In this document: positions 1-5,738 of the stretch, piece by piece
Layout: every line of letters starts with the position of its first letter
How positions within the stretch are numbered: the first letter of the stretch is position 1
DNA from: Alphaproteobacteria bacterium
Lineage (GTDB): Bacteria; Pseudomonadota; Alphaproteobacteria; Micavibrionales; UBA2020
NCBI GenBank assembly: GCA_029266795.1
Contig: JAQSWE010000118.1
Coordinates: 1-7,523, forward strand
DNA: 7,523 nucleotides
Reading direction: 5' to 3'
Translations under genes and position numbers: made by a program
The notes under the pieces: generated by a model
Told to the model about the DNA's origin: nothing
The model's input: the letters and a program-made list of their open reading frames with translations, nothing else
Database searches by the model: none

Positions 1-935
1 GACTCCCAGTGGATTTCGAAAACGATGATGTCCTTGCGCGAAAGGATCATTGCGTCATGCTTGTCGAAAACCTCCAACGCATCGTCGGGGTTGTTCTTGG
101 ACGCGACCGCGAGCATGACGCCCTTTGATTTCAGGTGCATCAGGTAACGCTGGAAATCGCGGAAGGCACGGCCGGGGAATTCATCGCCCAGCGCGATGCC
201 GCCCAAGCCGTCTTCACCAATCACGCCGCCCCAGAGGGTGTTGTCGAGGTCGAGGACGACGCATTTTTTCGCGCTGATTTTTTCTGCGGCGATAATGCGG
301 CCGGCCTGCGTGCCGATCGCCTGCCAGAAAGTATTGGTATAGGGCTGGCGGTAGAGCTGCCATTTGCGCGCGTCATGGGCTTGGGTGGTGCCGTGTGCGA
401 TCAACAGCGCCTGCAAATCCAGCACGCGCAACCGGTCGATCTTTGCCGTTTCCTGCGCCCATGTCTGCATAATCGCCATGTAGACCTGCATCGCCGGCGA
501 AGCGAGTTCCAGTGCGTCGAACCCGGGCAGGGACGGGAAGGGCGGCGTAGACACGATCAGTGTGCCAGAGAAATTGCGGCGCAGCTGTGCGACCGATGCG
601 GCGAACTGGCGGATGTCGTCCAGCAGCGCGGGCAGGGCGTCGGCGCTGTCGAGCGTCGCCGCCAGTTTCGCGCTAAACATATCCTCCACGCGCCAGAGCA
701 TGACGATGATCTGCGCGTCGCCGACCGCATGTTTGTGATTGATGCAAAGCTGCTGCAATTGCCCGAAAGGCGCGACGGAGAACGCCGGCTTCATGCCTTT
801 GCCGAGCAGATGCGCGCCCAAATACGGTTCGAGCGGTTCGAGCGTGAAGGAACCCGCGAGGCCGACGGTGAGATCCGCTGCGTCTCCTGATTTCCGGTAT
901 TGCCGCCATGCCGTCTGCGGATCGGGTGCGGTCAT
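1..935 (-). CDS. FkbH-like HAD-IIIC family protein (C-terminus beyond left edge)
   Basis: This is a partial gene: 311 codons are visible from the ATG at 935 and the frame is still open at position 1. The hallmark is the HAD motif I at about residues 226-236 (VVLDLDNTLWG, nucleophile Asp229 and Asp231). It is followed by the GVIGEDG stretch typical of FkbH proteins and by motif II around Ser279 (AVASKNN). The N-terminal 200 residues, including GSFTLEPLEPYLG at about 28-40, match the SGNH-like N-terminal region seen in long FkbH proteins. Members of this family dephosphorylate 1,3-bisphosphoglycerate and transfer the glyceryl group to the phosphopantetheine arm of a carrier protein. The usual length is about 550-650 residues with a C-terminal GNAT-like domain, which would lie outside this window. 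The start was chosen because it follows the ACP stop by 7 bp and the protein aligns from there; an AAGG lies about 10 bases upstream. The ACP partner immediately upstream supports the assignment. The final acyl product cannot be told from here. Confidence 0.88.
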   Translation of the reverse strand, partial: MTAPDPQTAWRQYRKSGDAADLTVGLAGSFTLEPLEPYLGAHLLGKGMKPAFSVAPFGQLQQLCINHKHAVGDAQIIVMLWRVEDMFSAKLAATLDSADALPALLDDIRQFAASVAQLRRNFSGTLIVSTPPFPSLPGFDALELASPAMQVYMAIMQTWAQETAKIDRLRVLDLQALLIAHGTTQAHDARKWQLYRQPYTNTFWQAIGTQAGRIIAAEKISAKKCVVLDLDNTLWGGVIGEDGLGGIALGDEFPGRAFRDFQRYLMHLKSKGVMLAVASKNNPDDALEVFDKHDAMILSRKDIIVFEIHWE

Positions 936-942
936 GGCGCGG

Positions 943-1176
943 TCAAACCTTGACGTTCTTGTCCTGCAGCGTTTTGCGCGCGAGGCCGATCGACGACATC
1001 TTCATGATTTCCTTGGTCGACAGCTGGATCTTGAACTTATCCTCGATCGCGGCGACGAGGTGCATTGCCGCAAGGCTGTCCCACTGGCGCACGGAATCGG
1101 GCGAGCTGTTGTCATTCAGCGCGGCAGGCTCAACCTGCAGCACATCGGCAAATAATTCGATCAACGCATCGGCCAT
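943..1176 (-). CDS. Acyl carrier protein, free-standing, partner of the FkbH-like protein
   Basis: This is a 77-residue acyl carrier protein. The 4'-phosphopantetheine attachment site is the serine in QWDSLAAMHL at about residues 34-43, with the usual Asp-Ser pair. It is followed by the helix-II acidic stretch AIEDKF and by an STKEI segment typical of PCP/ACP folds. It would carry the acyl (probably glyceryl) unit as a thioester in the cytoplasm. An upstream in-frame ATG at 1206 would add ten residues. ATG at 1176 is preferred because AGGGG lies 7-8 bases before it and the protein then begins MADALIELF, the normal ACP N-terminus. It is only 7 bp from the FkbH-like gene, so the two are almost certainly co-transcribed and translationally close. 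This is not the fatty-acid AcpP, because the motif is QWDSL rather than DSLD and the context is not fab genes. Confidence 0.9.
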   Translation of the reverse strand: MADALIELFADVLQVEPAALNDNSSPDSVRQWDSLAAMHLVAAIEDKFKIQLSTKEIMKMSSIGLARKTLQDKNVKV

Positions 1177-1339
1177 GAAAACACCCCTGAAACCGTTAAA
1201 AATCAATGTCCGGCGATTTTATCAAAGCGCCTTTTTGAAAGATAGGCGATTTTTCAGAGATGGAGCAGTGTGTTGCCATAGTGAGGGCTTTTTAAGTGGT
1301 TGAAGCTGTTTCATAAAATGCGATATACGCAATTAGTTA

Positions 1340-1368
1340 TTGACTATTTATGTGTTCTGTGAAATGAT
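1340..1368 (+). promoter_or_regulatory. Candidate sigma-70 promoter for the 1392 start
   Basis: TTGACT (1340-1345, five of six consensus bases) is separated by 17 bases from AATGAT (1363-1368, four of six). It points at the Shine-Dalgarno and ATG at 1392 and would give a leader of only about 17 bases. The spacing is ideal but the -10 box is mediocre, and AT-rich DNA produces such matches by chance. Confidence 0.35.
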
Positions 1369-1391
1369 GATAAGGATGAAAGGAGGCTGAA

Positions 1392-1478
1392 ATGGACCGG
1401 AAAAAGATAAAAATCCAGCTCCTCGCCGCTTTCATCTTCCTTCTCACAGTGTTTGGAACTAGCGGAAAACCGCTGGCG
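1392..1478 (+). pseudogene. Possible remnant 5' end of a secreted-protein gene
   Basis: An AAAGGAGG Shine-Dalgarno (1379-1386) sits 5 bases before an ATG. The first 29 codons encode a textbook signal peptide: a basic n-region (DRKKIKIQ), a hydrophobic core (LLAAFIFLLTVFG) and a small c-region ending PLA. The obgE stop codon on the other strand lies at 1479, exactly where this segment ends. The frame stays open to 2807, but beyond 1479 it is the exact codon-aligned antisense of obgE, a frame often open by chance in GC-rich genes, so I do not accept that part as coding evidence. The simplest reading is that only the start of an exported-protein gene survives here, its body having been lost. A real long overlapping gene or pure chance cannot be ruled out. 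No functional name is possible. Confidence 0.35.
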
Positions 1479-2525
1479 TCACTCGTCGTCGTAAACCACA
1501 TCCTGAATGACCGGCATCGCGGCTTTGCGGTCGGCGCGGGCTTTTTCGATGTGCTTATACATCTCGGCGAGGACCGTTTCGGTGCCGTCTTTGGCGACGG
1601 CGGAGATCAGGTGGACTTTTTTGCGGATGGCCTTGGAGAGGATTTTCTGCTGGTCTTCGGCAAGTTCGGGGCCGAGGGCGTCGATCTTGTTCAGGGCGAT
1701 GATCTCGGGCTTTTTGGCGAGGCCGTGGCCGTAGGCTTTCAGCTCCGCGCGGATGGTCTTGTACGCGCCGACGATGTCGTCCTGCGTCGCGTCGATGAGG
1801 TGGAGGAGGGCGCCCGTGCGCTCCACATGGCCGAGGAAGCGGGTGCCGAGGCCGACGCCTTCCGACGCGCCTTCGATCAGGCCTGGGATATCCGCCAGCA
1901 CGAATTCCTTGTCATGCGTGCGCACGACGCCGAGGTTCGGGGCGAGGGTGGTGAAGGGGTAATCGGCGATCTTCGGCTTCGCGCGCGTGGTGACGGAAAG
2001 GAAGGTCGATTTGCCGGCGTTCGGCAGGCCGACGATGCCGGCATCGGCGATCAGTTTCAAGCGCAGCCAAACCGCGCGTTCCTCGCCGGGCCAGCCGGGG
2101 GTGGATTTGCGGGGCGCGCGGTTGGTGGCGGATTTGTAATGCGCGTTGCCGAAGCCGCCGTCGCCGCCCTTCAGGAACAGCACGCGCTGGCCGGGGATGG
2201 TGAGGTCGAGCAGCTCGGTTTCCTTGTCCTCGTCGAGGACAACGGTGCCGACGGGCACGCGGATGATGATATCCTTACCGCCCTTGCCGGAGCAGTTGTC
2301 GCCCCCGCCATGCATGCCGGGCGCCGCGCGGAAGTGCTGCGTGTAGCGGAAATCGATAAGGGTGTTCAGGTTGTCGAGGACTTCGAAATAGACATCGCCG
2401 CCGCGCCCGCCGTTGCCGCCGTCGGGGCCGCCCATGTCGATGAACTTCTCGCGGCGGAAGGCAATGGCGCCGGGGCCGCCCTTGCCGCTTTCGAGATAGA
2501 TTTTCGCTTCATCAAGGAATTTCAT
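1479..2525 (-). CDS. obgE: GTPase Obg (ObgE/CgtA), ribosome assembly and stress
   Basis: This complete 348-residue Obg-family GTPase acts in late 50S subunit maturation and in linking growth to (p)ppGpp and stress. The glycine-rich Obg fold occupies about residues 1-158 (MKFLDEAKIYLESGKGG at the start, with repeated GGxGG motifs). The G domain follows: G1 GLPNAGKS at 166-173, G2 around Thr192-193 in YPFTTL, G3 DIPG at 212-215, G4 NKID at 279-282 and G5 SAV at 308-310. The short tail after about 335 is acidic and lacks the long C-terminal extension of some relatives. The start ATG is fixed by the conserved MKFLDEAKI, although no good Shine-Dalgarno precedes it. It lies 72 bp after rpmA with an intrinsic terminator in between, so it is probably expressed by read-through. 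I saw no frame break or missing motif. Confidence 0.97.
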   Translation of the reverse strand: MKFLDEAKIYLESGKGGPGAIAFRREKFIDMGGPDGGNGGRGGDVYFEVLDNLNTLIDFRYTQHFRAAPGMHGGGDNCSGKGGKDIIIRVPVGTVVLDEDKETELLDLTIPGQRVLFLKGGDGGFGNAHYKSATNRAPRKSTPGWPGEERAVWLRLKLIADAGIVGLPNAGKSTFLSVTTRAKPKIADYPFTTLAPNLGVVRTHDKEFVLADIPGLIEGASEGVGLGTRFLGHVERTGALLHLIDATQDDIVGAYKTIRAELKAYGHGLAKKPEIIALNKIDALGPELAEDQQKILSKAIRKKVHLISAVAKDGTETVLAEMYKHIEKARADRKAAMPVIQDVVYDDE

Positions 2526-2543
2526 GGGAGTGGATGCCTAAAT

Positions 2544-2575
2544 AAAAACCGGGGAATGGAAATTCCCCGGCTTTT
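2544..2575 (-). terminator. Intrinsic terminator between rpmA and obgE
   Basis: There is a perfect 9-bp stem, CCGGGGAAT (2549-2557) with ATTCCCCGG (2562-2570), and a 4-base loop. Reading along the minus strand, the stem is followed by TTTTTATTT (2548-2540), the standard U-tract. It is preceded by an A run, so it may also work weakly on the plus strand. It sits after the rpmA stop and before the obgE start, so it would set the ratio of L21/L27 to Obg expression. Confidence 0.8.
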
Positions 2576-2597
2576 AAAAACTTTTACGGACGGAAGA

Positions 2598-2867
2598 TTA
2601 TTCCGCCGACTCGTTCGCCGGAACGACCGAGATGTACTGACGGCCTTTCAGGCCGCCGTGGAATTTCACAACGCCGTCGCGCTTTGCGAAGATCGTGTGA
2701 TCTTTGCCGATGCCGACGAATTTGCCGGGATGCCATTGCGTGCCGCGCTGGCGCACGATGATGCCGCCATTGTTGATTTCCTGGCCGCCATAGACTTTAA
2801 CGCCTAGGCGCTGGCCAGCTGAGTCGCGACCGTTTCTGGATGAACCGCCGGCTTTCTTATGTGCCAT
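2598..2867 (-). CDS. rpmA: 50S ribosomal protein L27
   Basis: This is an 89-residue bL27, full length for the family. The N-terminus MAHKKAGGSSRNGRDS is the conserved flexible tail that reaches toward the peptidyl-transferase centre. There is no Firmicutes-type cleavable extension before the AHKK sequence. Family motifs GQRLGVK, VRQRGT, HPGKFVGIGKDHTIFA and GRQYISV are all present in order. AAGGAG lies 8 bases before the ATG, which confirms the start. It follows rplU by 26 bp in the usual bacterial pairing and shares the promoter near 3280-3307. Its stop is followed by the hairpin terminator ahead of obgE. Confidence 0.98.
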   Translation of the reverse strand: MAHKKAGGSSRNGRDSAGQRLGVKVYGGQEINNGGIIVRQRGTQWHPGKFVGIGKDHTIFAKRDGVVKFHGGLKGRQYISVVPANESAE

Positions 2868-2893
2868 TTTATATACTCCTTAGACTGGTAAAC

Positions 2894-3208
2894 TTAACCC
2901 GTGATGCCCGTGATCTTCAGAACCAGCAGGTTCTGGCGATGGCCGTTTTTGCGGCGATAGTTCTGGCGGCGCTTTTTCTTGAAGACGATGACTTTATCGT
3001 CGCGGATCTGGTCCAGCACTTCTGCGCTCACGCTCGCGCCCGAAATCAGGGGGCTGCCGAACTTGGCTTTGCCGTCGGTGCCGCCGACCATCAGGACTTC
3101 GCTCAGGGTGACTTTGTCGCCCTTTTTGGCGTCGAGCAGTTCGACTCGCAGGATATCATCCTTCTTCACGCGATACTGCTTACCACCGGTTTTAATGACT
3201 GCGTACAT
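2894..3208 (-). CDS. rplU: 50S ribosomal protein L21
   Basis: This is a 104-residue bL21, the family's usual length. It opens with MYAVIKTGGKQYRV, the conserved L21 signature. The central region carries KGDKVTLSEVLMVGG, and the basic FKKKRRQNYRRKNGHRQ stretch at about residues 76-92 binds 23S rRNA. The C-terminus ITGI is also typical. It is the first gene of the rplU-rpmA-obgE block. The Shine-Dalgarno is weak, which is not unusual for a ribosomal protein gene with possible translational control. A near-consensus promoter lies about 70 bp upstream. Confidence 0.98.
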   Translation of the reverse strand: MYAVIKTGGKQYRVKKDDILRVELLDAKKGDKVTLSEVLMVGGTDGKAKFGSPLISGASVSAEVLDQIRDDKVIVFKKKRRQNYRRKNGHRQNLLVLKITGITG

Positions 3209-3279
3209 AGCTATGACCGTTTCATTTCAAGTGTTTATCATGAATCTTTACGGGCGCTTATGGAGCGTCCGAGATAGGC

Positions 3280-3307
3280 AATATACTCTCATCGCCTGAT
3301 ATGTCAA
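3280..3307 (-). promoter_or_regulatory. Sigma-70 promoter of rplU-rpmA(-obgE)
   Basis: On the minus strand, TTGACA (3307-3302, perfect) is followed after 16 bases by TATATT (3285-3280, five of six). Transcription would begin near 3273, leaving a leader of about 65 bases before the rplU ATG. The leader contains an imperfect hairpin (GGACGCT with AGCGCCC, near 3251-3270). High-quality boxes fit a strongly expressed ribosomal protein operon. Confidence 0.8.
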
Positions 3308-3348
3308 GAAATAATGGGGCGTATCCGCCATTTATCGCCGCTGTTTCA

Positions 3349-3359
3349 TGATATATAAT
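3349..3359 (+). promoter_or_regulatory. Candidate promoter -10 element for the sensor kinase
   Basis: A perfect TATAAT lies at 3354-3359 on the plus strand. An overlapping TG-A-TATATA at 3349-3357 resembles an extended -10. There is no good -35 at 16-18 bases (only TTTATC near 3331). Transcription would start near 3366, only about 17 bases before the kinase ATG. It is divergent from the rplU promoter, about 50 bp away. Confidence 0.45.
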
Positions 3360-3382
3360 GTCCGGCAGGGGATGTGAAGGGG

Positions 3383-5317
3383 ATGACGCAGATATTAAAT
3401 AGTCTGGTGGTTGCCAAGGGGCTGGATACTCAGCATGCCCTCGAAGAAATTATGGTAAATAACCTTGAGGGCTACGTCTTCAGTTTCCTGACGCACCCCC
3501 TCGACCGCCTGACCGAGATCGACCGCGACCCTGACCTTATCTTTATCGATGGCAATGGGGGCTTAGCGGGCGACGATATCCCGCGCATCGTGCGCCTGTT
3601 CCCGCGCAAGACCTATGTCGTGCTGGATGACAACCCCGGCATGAAGCGCCGCATGTACCTGAACATGGGCATCGACGAGGTCATGAGCCTTGGCGACCTG
3701 CAGTCGGAGCTGGGCAAGCACCTGCTGGAAAAATTGCTGGTCCTGAAGGAACTGGCGGCGGCCGAGGCGCGGATCGAGCAGGGGGAGGAACGCTTCCGCG
3801 GCATCATTGAACATTCGAATGATATTTTGGTGTTGCTGGATGCGGCGGGGACAATCCTTTACACCAGCCCCGCTTTCACCCGCCAGATGGATTACGAGAT
3901 ATGGGAGGTGATGGGGCAGCCCTTTTTCAGTTTCCTGCATGCCAGCGACAAGGTGGAGTTCGAAGACCAGTTCCGCTGGCTCGTGACCCATTCTGCGGAG
4001 GACGCGACGCCCACATCCTTCAAGTTCTGGCACAAGCGGGGTGTCTGGCTGGATTTCGAGGCGAGCGGGTCGAATTTGTTACGCAATGTGACGGTGCAGG
4101 CTGTTGTGCTGCATATGCGCGACGTGACGGCGCATAAAAAGGCCGAGAACGAATTGGCCGAATACCGCAAGCGGCTGGAGGTGCTGGTCGAGGAGCGCAC
4201 ACAGGAAGCCGCTGCCGCCAACCGCCGCGCCGACGCTGTGATCGCCGCCAGCCCCGATGCCCTGATCGCGATTGACGAAAACGGCATGATCGCCTTCGCC
4301 AGCCGCCACTATTACACTCTTTATCCGCACAGCGCCAAGCTGCTGGCGCCGGGTGTGCATGTGATGAAGGCTTTCGAGGTCGTGGCGCATGAAGTCGGCC
4401 TTGAAAAGGGCGAGCCCCGATACGAGGACATGAAGGCTTGGTGGGAGAACCCCAAGGGCAGCAAAGAATATAAGATGCATAACGGCACCTGGGTGCGGAT
4501 GCAGGCACGGCGGATTCCTGCGACAAACGGCATCGTCATTTCCACGACCAATATCACCGATTACAAGCGCCAACAGGCGCTGTTGGCTGCGCAAACAGCC
4601 GAGCTGGGCGTTGCACTTGCCAAGGAAAAAGCGGTCGTCGAGCAGCAGAAAACCTTCGTTTCCATGGTCAGCCACGAATTCCGAACACCGCTAACGATTA
4701 TCGACGGCAACGCGCAGATCATCCACAAACGCGGCGACACCATCGGGAAAGAGGCGTTGGAAAAACGCAGCTCTACCATTCGCGCGGCGGTCGACCGGCT
4801 GGTGCGGCTGATTGAAACTATCCTGTCGGCGCATATGATGGAAAGCGGGCGGCTGGAGTTGAAACCCGGTCCGGCTGACCTGTCACAGATCATTAAGGAG
4901 GCGGTCGCCGACCAGCAGGATATATCCCCCGGCCACCTGATACGCTTCGAGGCGCGCGGCGTGCCGAAGATCATGCATCTCGACGACAAGGTCATCCGGC
5001 AGATGATGGCGAACCTGCTGTCGAACGCGATTAAGTATTCACCGAACGCAGAGCGCGTGGAGGTGACGGCATTTACGGAAGGCAATTATGTTTTTATCGA
5101 GGTGCAAGATCACGGCGTCGGCATTCCCCAGAGCGAAGTCGAAAAGGTGTTCGAGAAATATTTCCGTGCCAAGACATCGGCGGGCATTCCTGGCTCGGGA
5201 CTGGGGCTAAGCCTCGTCCGGCAGTTTGTGACGCTGCATGGTGGCGAAGTCACCTTGCGCAGCAAGGAAGGCATTGGTACAGTCGTGACCGTAAGGCTGC
5301 CATTAGACGGCCATTAG
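3383..5317 (+). CDS. Soluble PAS-domain sensor histidine kinase with N-terminal receiver-like domain
   Basis: This is a 644-residue cytoplasmic kinase with no membrane segment. Domains in order: a receiver-like fold at about 1-120 (PDLIFID with Asp56 at the phospho-acceptor place, but without the beta-1 acidic pair and without the beta-5 lysine); PAS 1 at about 138-253; a linker coiled coil; PAS 2 at about 283-395; HisKA at about 421-487 with H-box SHEFRTPL (His431); and HATPase at about 505-641 with N-box LLSNAIKYS (Asn548), G1 DHGVGIP (576-582), an F-box (EKVFEKYF) and G2 GSGLGL (604-609). All catalytic boxes look intact. It would sense an intracellular cue through the PAS domains and pass phosphate to the regulator encoded 36 bp downstream. 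The start is uncertain: a GTG at 3374 would add three residues, but AGGGG at 3367-3371 suits the ATG at 3383 better (11-base spacing). The signal is unknown. Confidence 0.92.
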   Translation: MTQILNSLVVAKGLDTQHALEEIMVNNLEGYVFSFLTHPLDRLTEIDRDPDLIFIDGNGGLAGDDIPRIVRLFPRKTYVVLDDNPGMKRRMYLNMGIDEVMSLGDLQSELGKHLLEKLLVLKELAAAEARIEQGEERFRGIIEHSNDILVLLDAAGTILYTSPAFTRQMDYEIWEVMGQPFFSFLHASDKVEFEDQFRWLVTHSAEDATPTSFKFWHKRGVWLDFEASGSNLLRNVTVQAVVLHMRDVTAHKKAENELAEYRKRLEVLVEERTQEAAAANRRADAVIAASPDALIAIDENGMIAFASRHYYTLYPHSAKLLAPGVHVMKAFEVVAHEVGLEKGEPRYEDMKAWWENPKGSKEYKMHNGTWVRMQARRIPATNGIVISTTNITDYKRQQALLAAQTAELGVALAKEKAVVEQQKTFVSMVSHEFRTPLTIIDGNAQIIHKRGDTIGKEALEKRSSTIRAAVDRLVRLIETILSAHMMESGRLELKPGPADLSQIIKEAVADQQDISPGHLIRFEARGVPKIMHLDDKVIRQMMANLLSNAIKYSPNAERVEVTAFTEGNYVFIEVQDHGVGIPQSEVEKVFEKYFRAKTSAGIPGSGLGLSLVRQFVTLHGGEVTLRSKEGIGTVVTVRLPLDGH

Positions 5318-5353
5318 GGGGATGCGGTGAAGATACAGTTACGGGAGGGCCCG

Positions 5354-5728
5354 ATGGCCAAGATTCTGCTGATCGAAGACGAGGCGCCAGTGCGCGAAAT
5401 GCTGCTCGACGAACTGACCGTGCAGGGCCACAAGGTGATCGAGGCCGCGAACGGCGAAGAGGGCCTGCAAAAATTCCTCGAGAACGAGCCCGACCTCGTG
5501 CTCTGCGACCGCGCGATGCCGGGCATGTCGGGCTTTGACGTGCTGGAACGCATCCGTGGCGCGCATCCGCAATTCATCGACGTGCCGTTCATTTTCCTGA
5601 CCGCGCTGACCGATGTGCGTGACAAGGCCGCCGTCGAACATCTTAACCCCGCCGCCTATATCGAAAAGCCGGTGGATTTCGAGATGCTGTCGCAGCGGAT
5701 CGAAACGCTGCTCAAGCGCGCGGATTAA
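5354..5728 (+). CDS. Single-domain response regulator (CheY-like receiver)
   Basis: This is a 124-residue stand-alone receiver domain with no output domain. Key residues are all present: acidic pair Glu8-Asp9, phospho-acceptor Asp52 (in LVLCDRAMPG), Thr83 and Lys105 (in YIEKPVDF). GGGAGG lies about 5 bases before ATG 5354, and the protein then begins MAKILLIEDE, the normal receiver start. An in-frame GTG at 5327 also has a G-rich sequence before it but would add nine unconserved residues. It follows the sensor kinase by 36 bp on the same strand and is its likely phosphorylation partner. Lacking a DNA-binding domain, it probably acts by protein contact, as a phosphorelay intermediate or on a distant target. 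It converges with the Sel1-repeat gene, with only 10 bp between stops and no obvious terminator. Confidence 0.93.
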   Translation: MAKILLIEDEAPVREMLLDELTVQGHKVIEAANGEEGLQKFLENEPDLVLCDRAMPGMSGFDVLERIRGAHPQFIDVPFIFLTALTDVRDKAAVEHLNPAAYIEKPVDFEMLSQRIETLLKRAD

Positions 5729-5738
5729 CTGCCATGCT

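Larger units (their letters stand above)
1177..1478. other. AT-richer gap between the ACP gene and obgE
   Basis: This 302-bp stretch lies between the ACP start and the obgE stop, and it is clearly poorer in G+C than its neighbours. It contains the ACP Shine-Dalgarno (near 1185). It also has a 9-base direct repeat GGCGATTTT at 1212-1220 and 1245-1253, and a small hairpin CGCCT/AGGCG (1228-1232 with 1244-1248) followed on the plus strand by ATTTTTC. On the plus strand it holds a promoter-like pair and a well-formed translation start at 1392, listed separately. I see no convincing sigma-70 promoter for the ACP gene on the minus strand and no U-tract terminator right after obgE. A short inverted repeat AGCGG/CCGCT (1461-1474) lies there but lacks a T run on either side. 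Confidence 0.6.

Noticed and set aside
135..890. Long plus-strand open frame of about 250 codons
   Set aside because: It is antisense to the FkbH-like gene, whose HAD motifs are unmistakable; it has no Shine-Dalgarno and no recognisable domain.
1459..1476. Hairpin just after the obgE stop as its terminator
   Set aside because: The stem is only 5-7 bp and no T run follows on the minus strand.
1479..2807. Continuation of the plus-strand frame from 1392 as a 471-residue protein
   Set aside because: From 1479 to 2525 it is the codon-aligned antisense of obgE, whose motifs are fully intact, and it then crosses rpmA. Its alanine/glycine/aspartate-rich composition is what antisense GC-rich coding DNA gives. 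Only the segment before 1479 is kept as a possible remnant.
3563..5085. Several minus-strand open frames of 130-200 codons opposite the sensor kinase
   Set aside because: They are shadows of the kinase, which has every catalytic box; they have arginine/serine-rich low-complexity translations and no ribosome sites.
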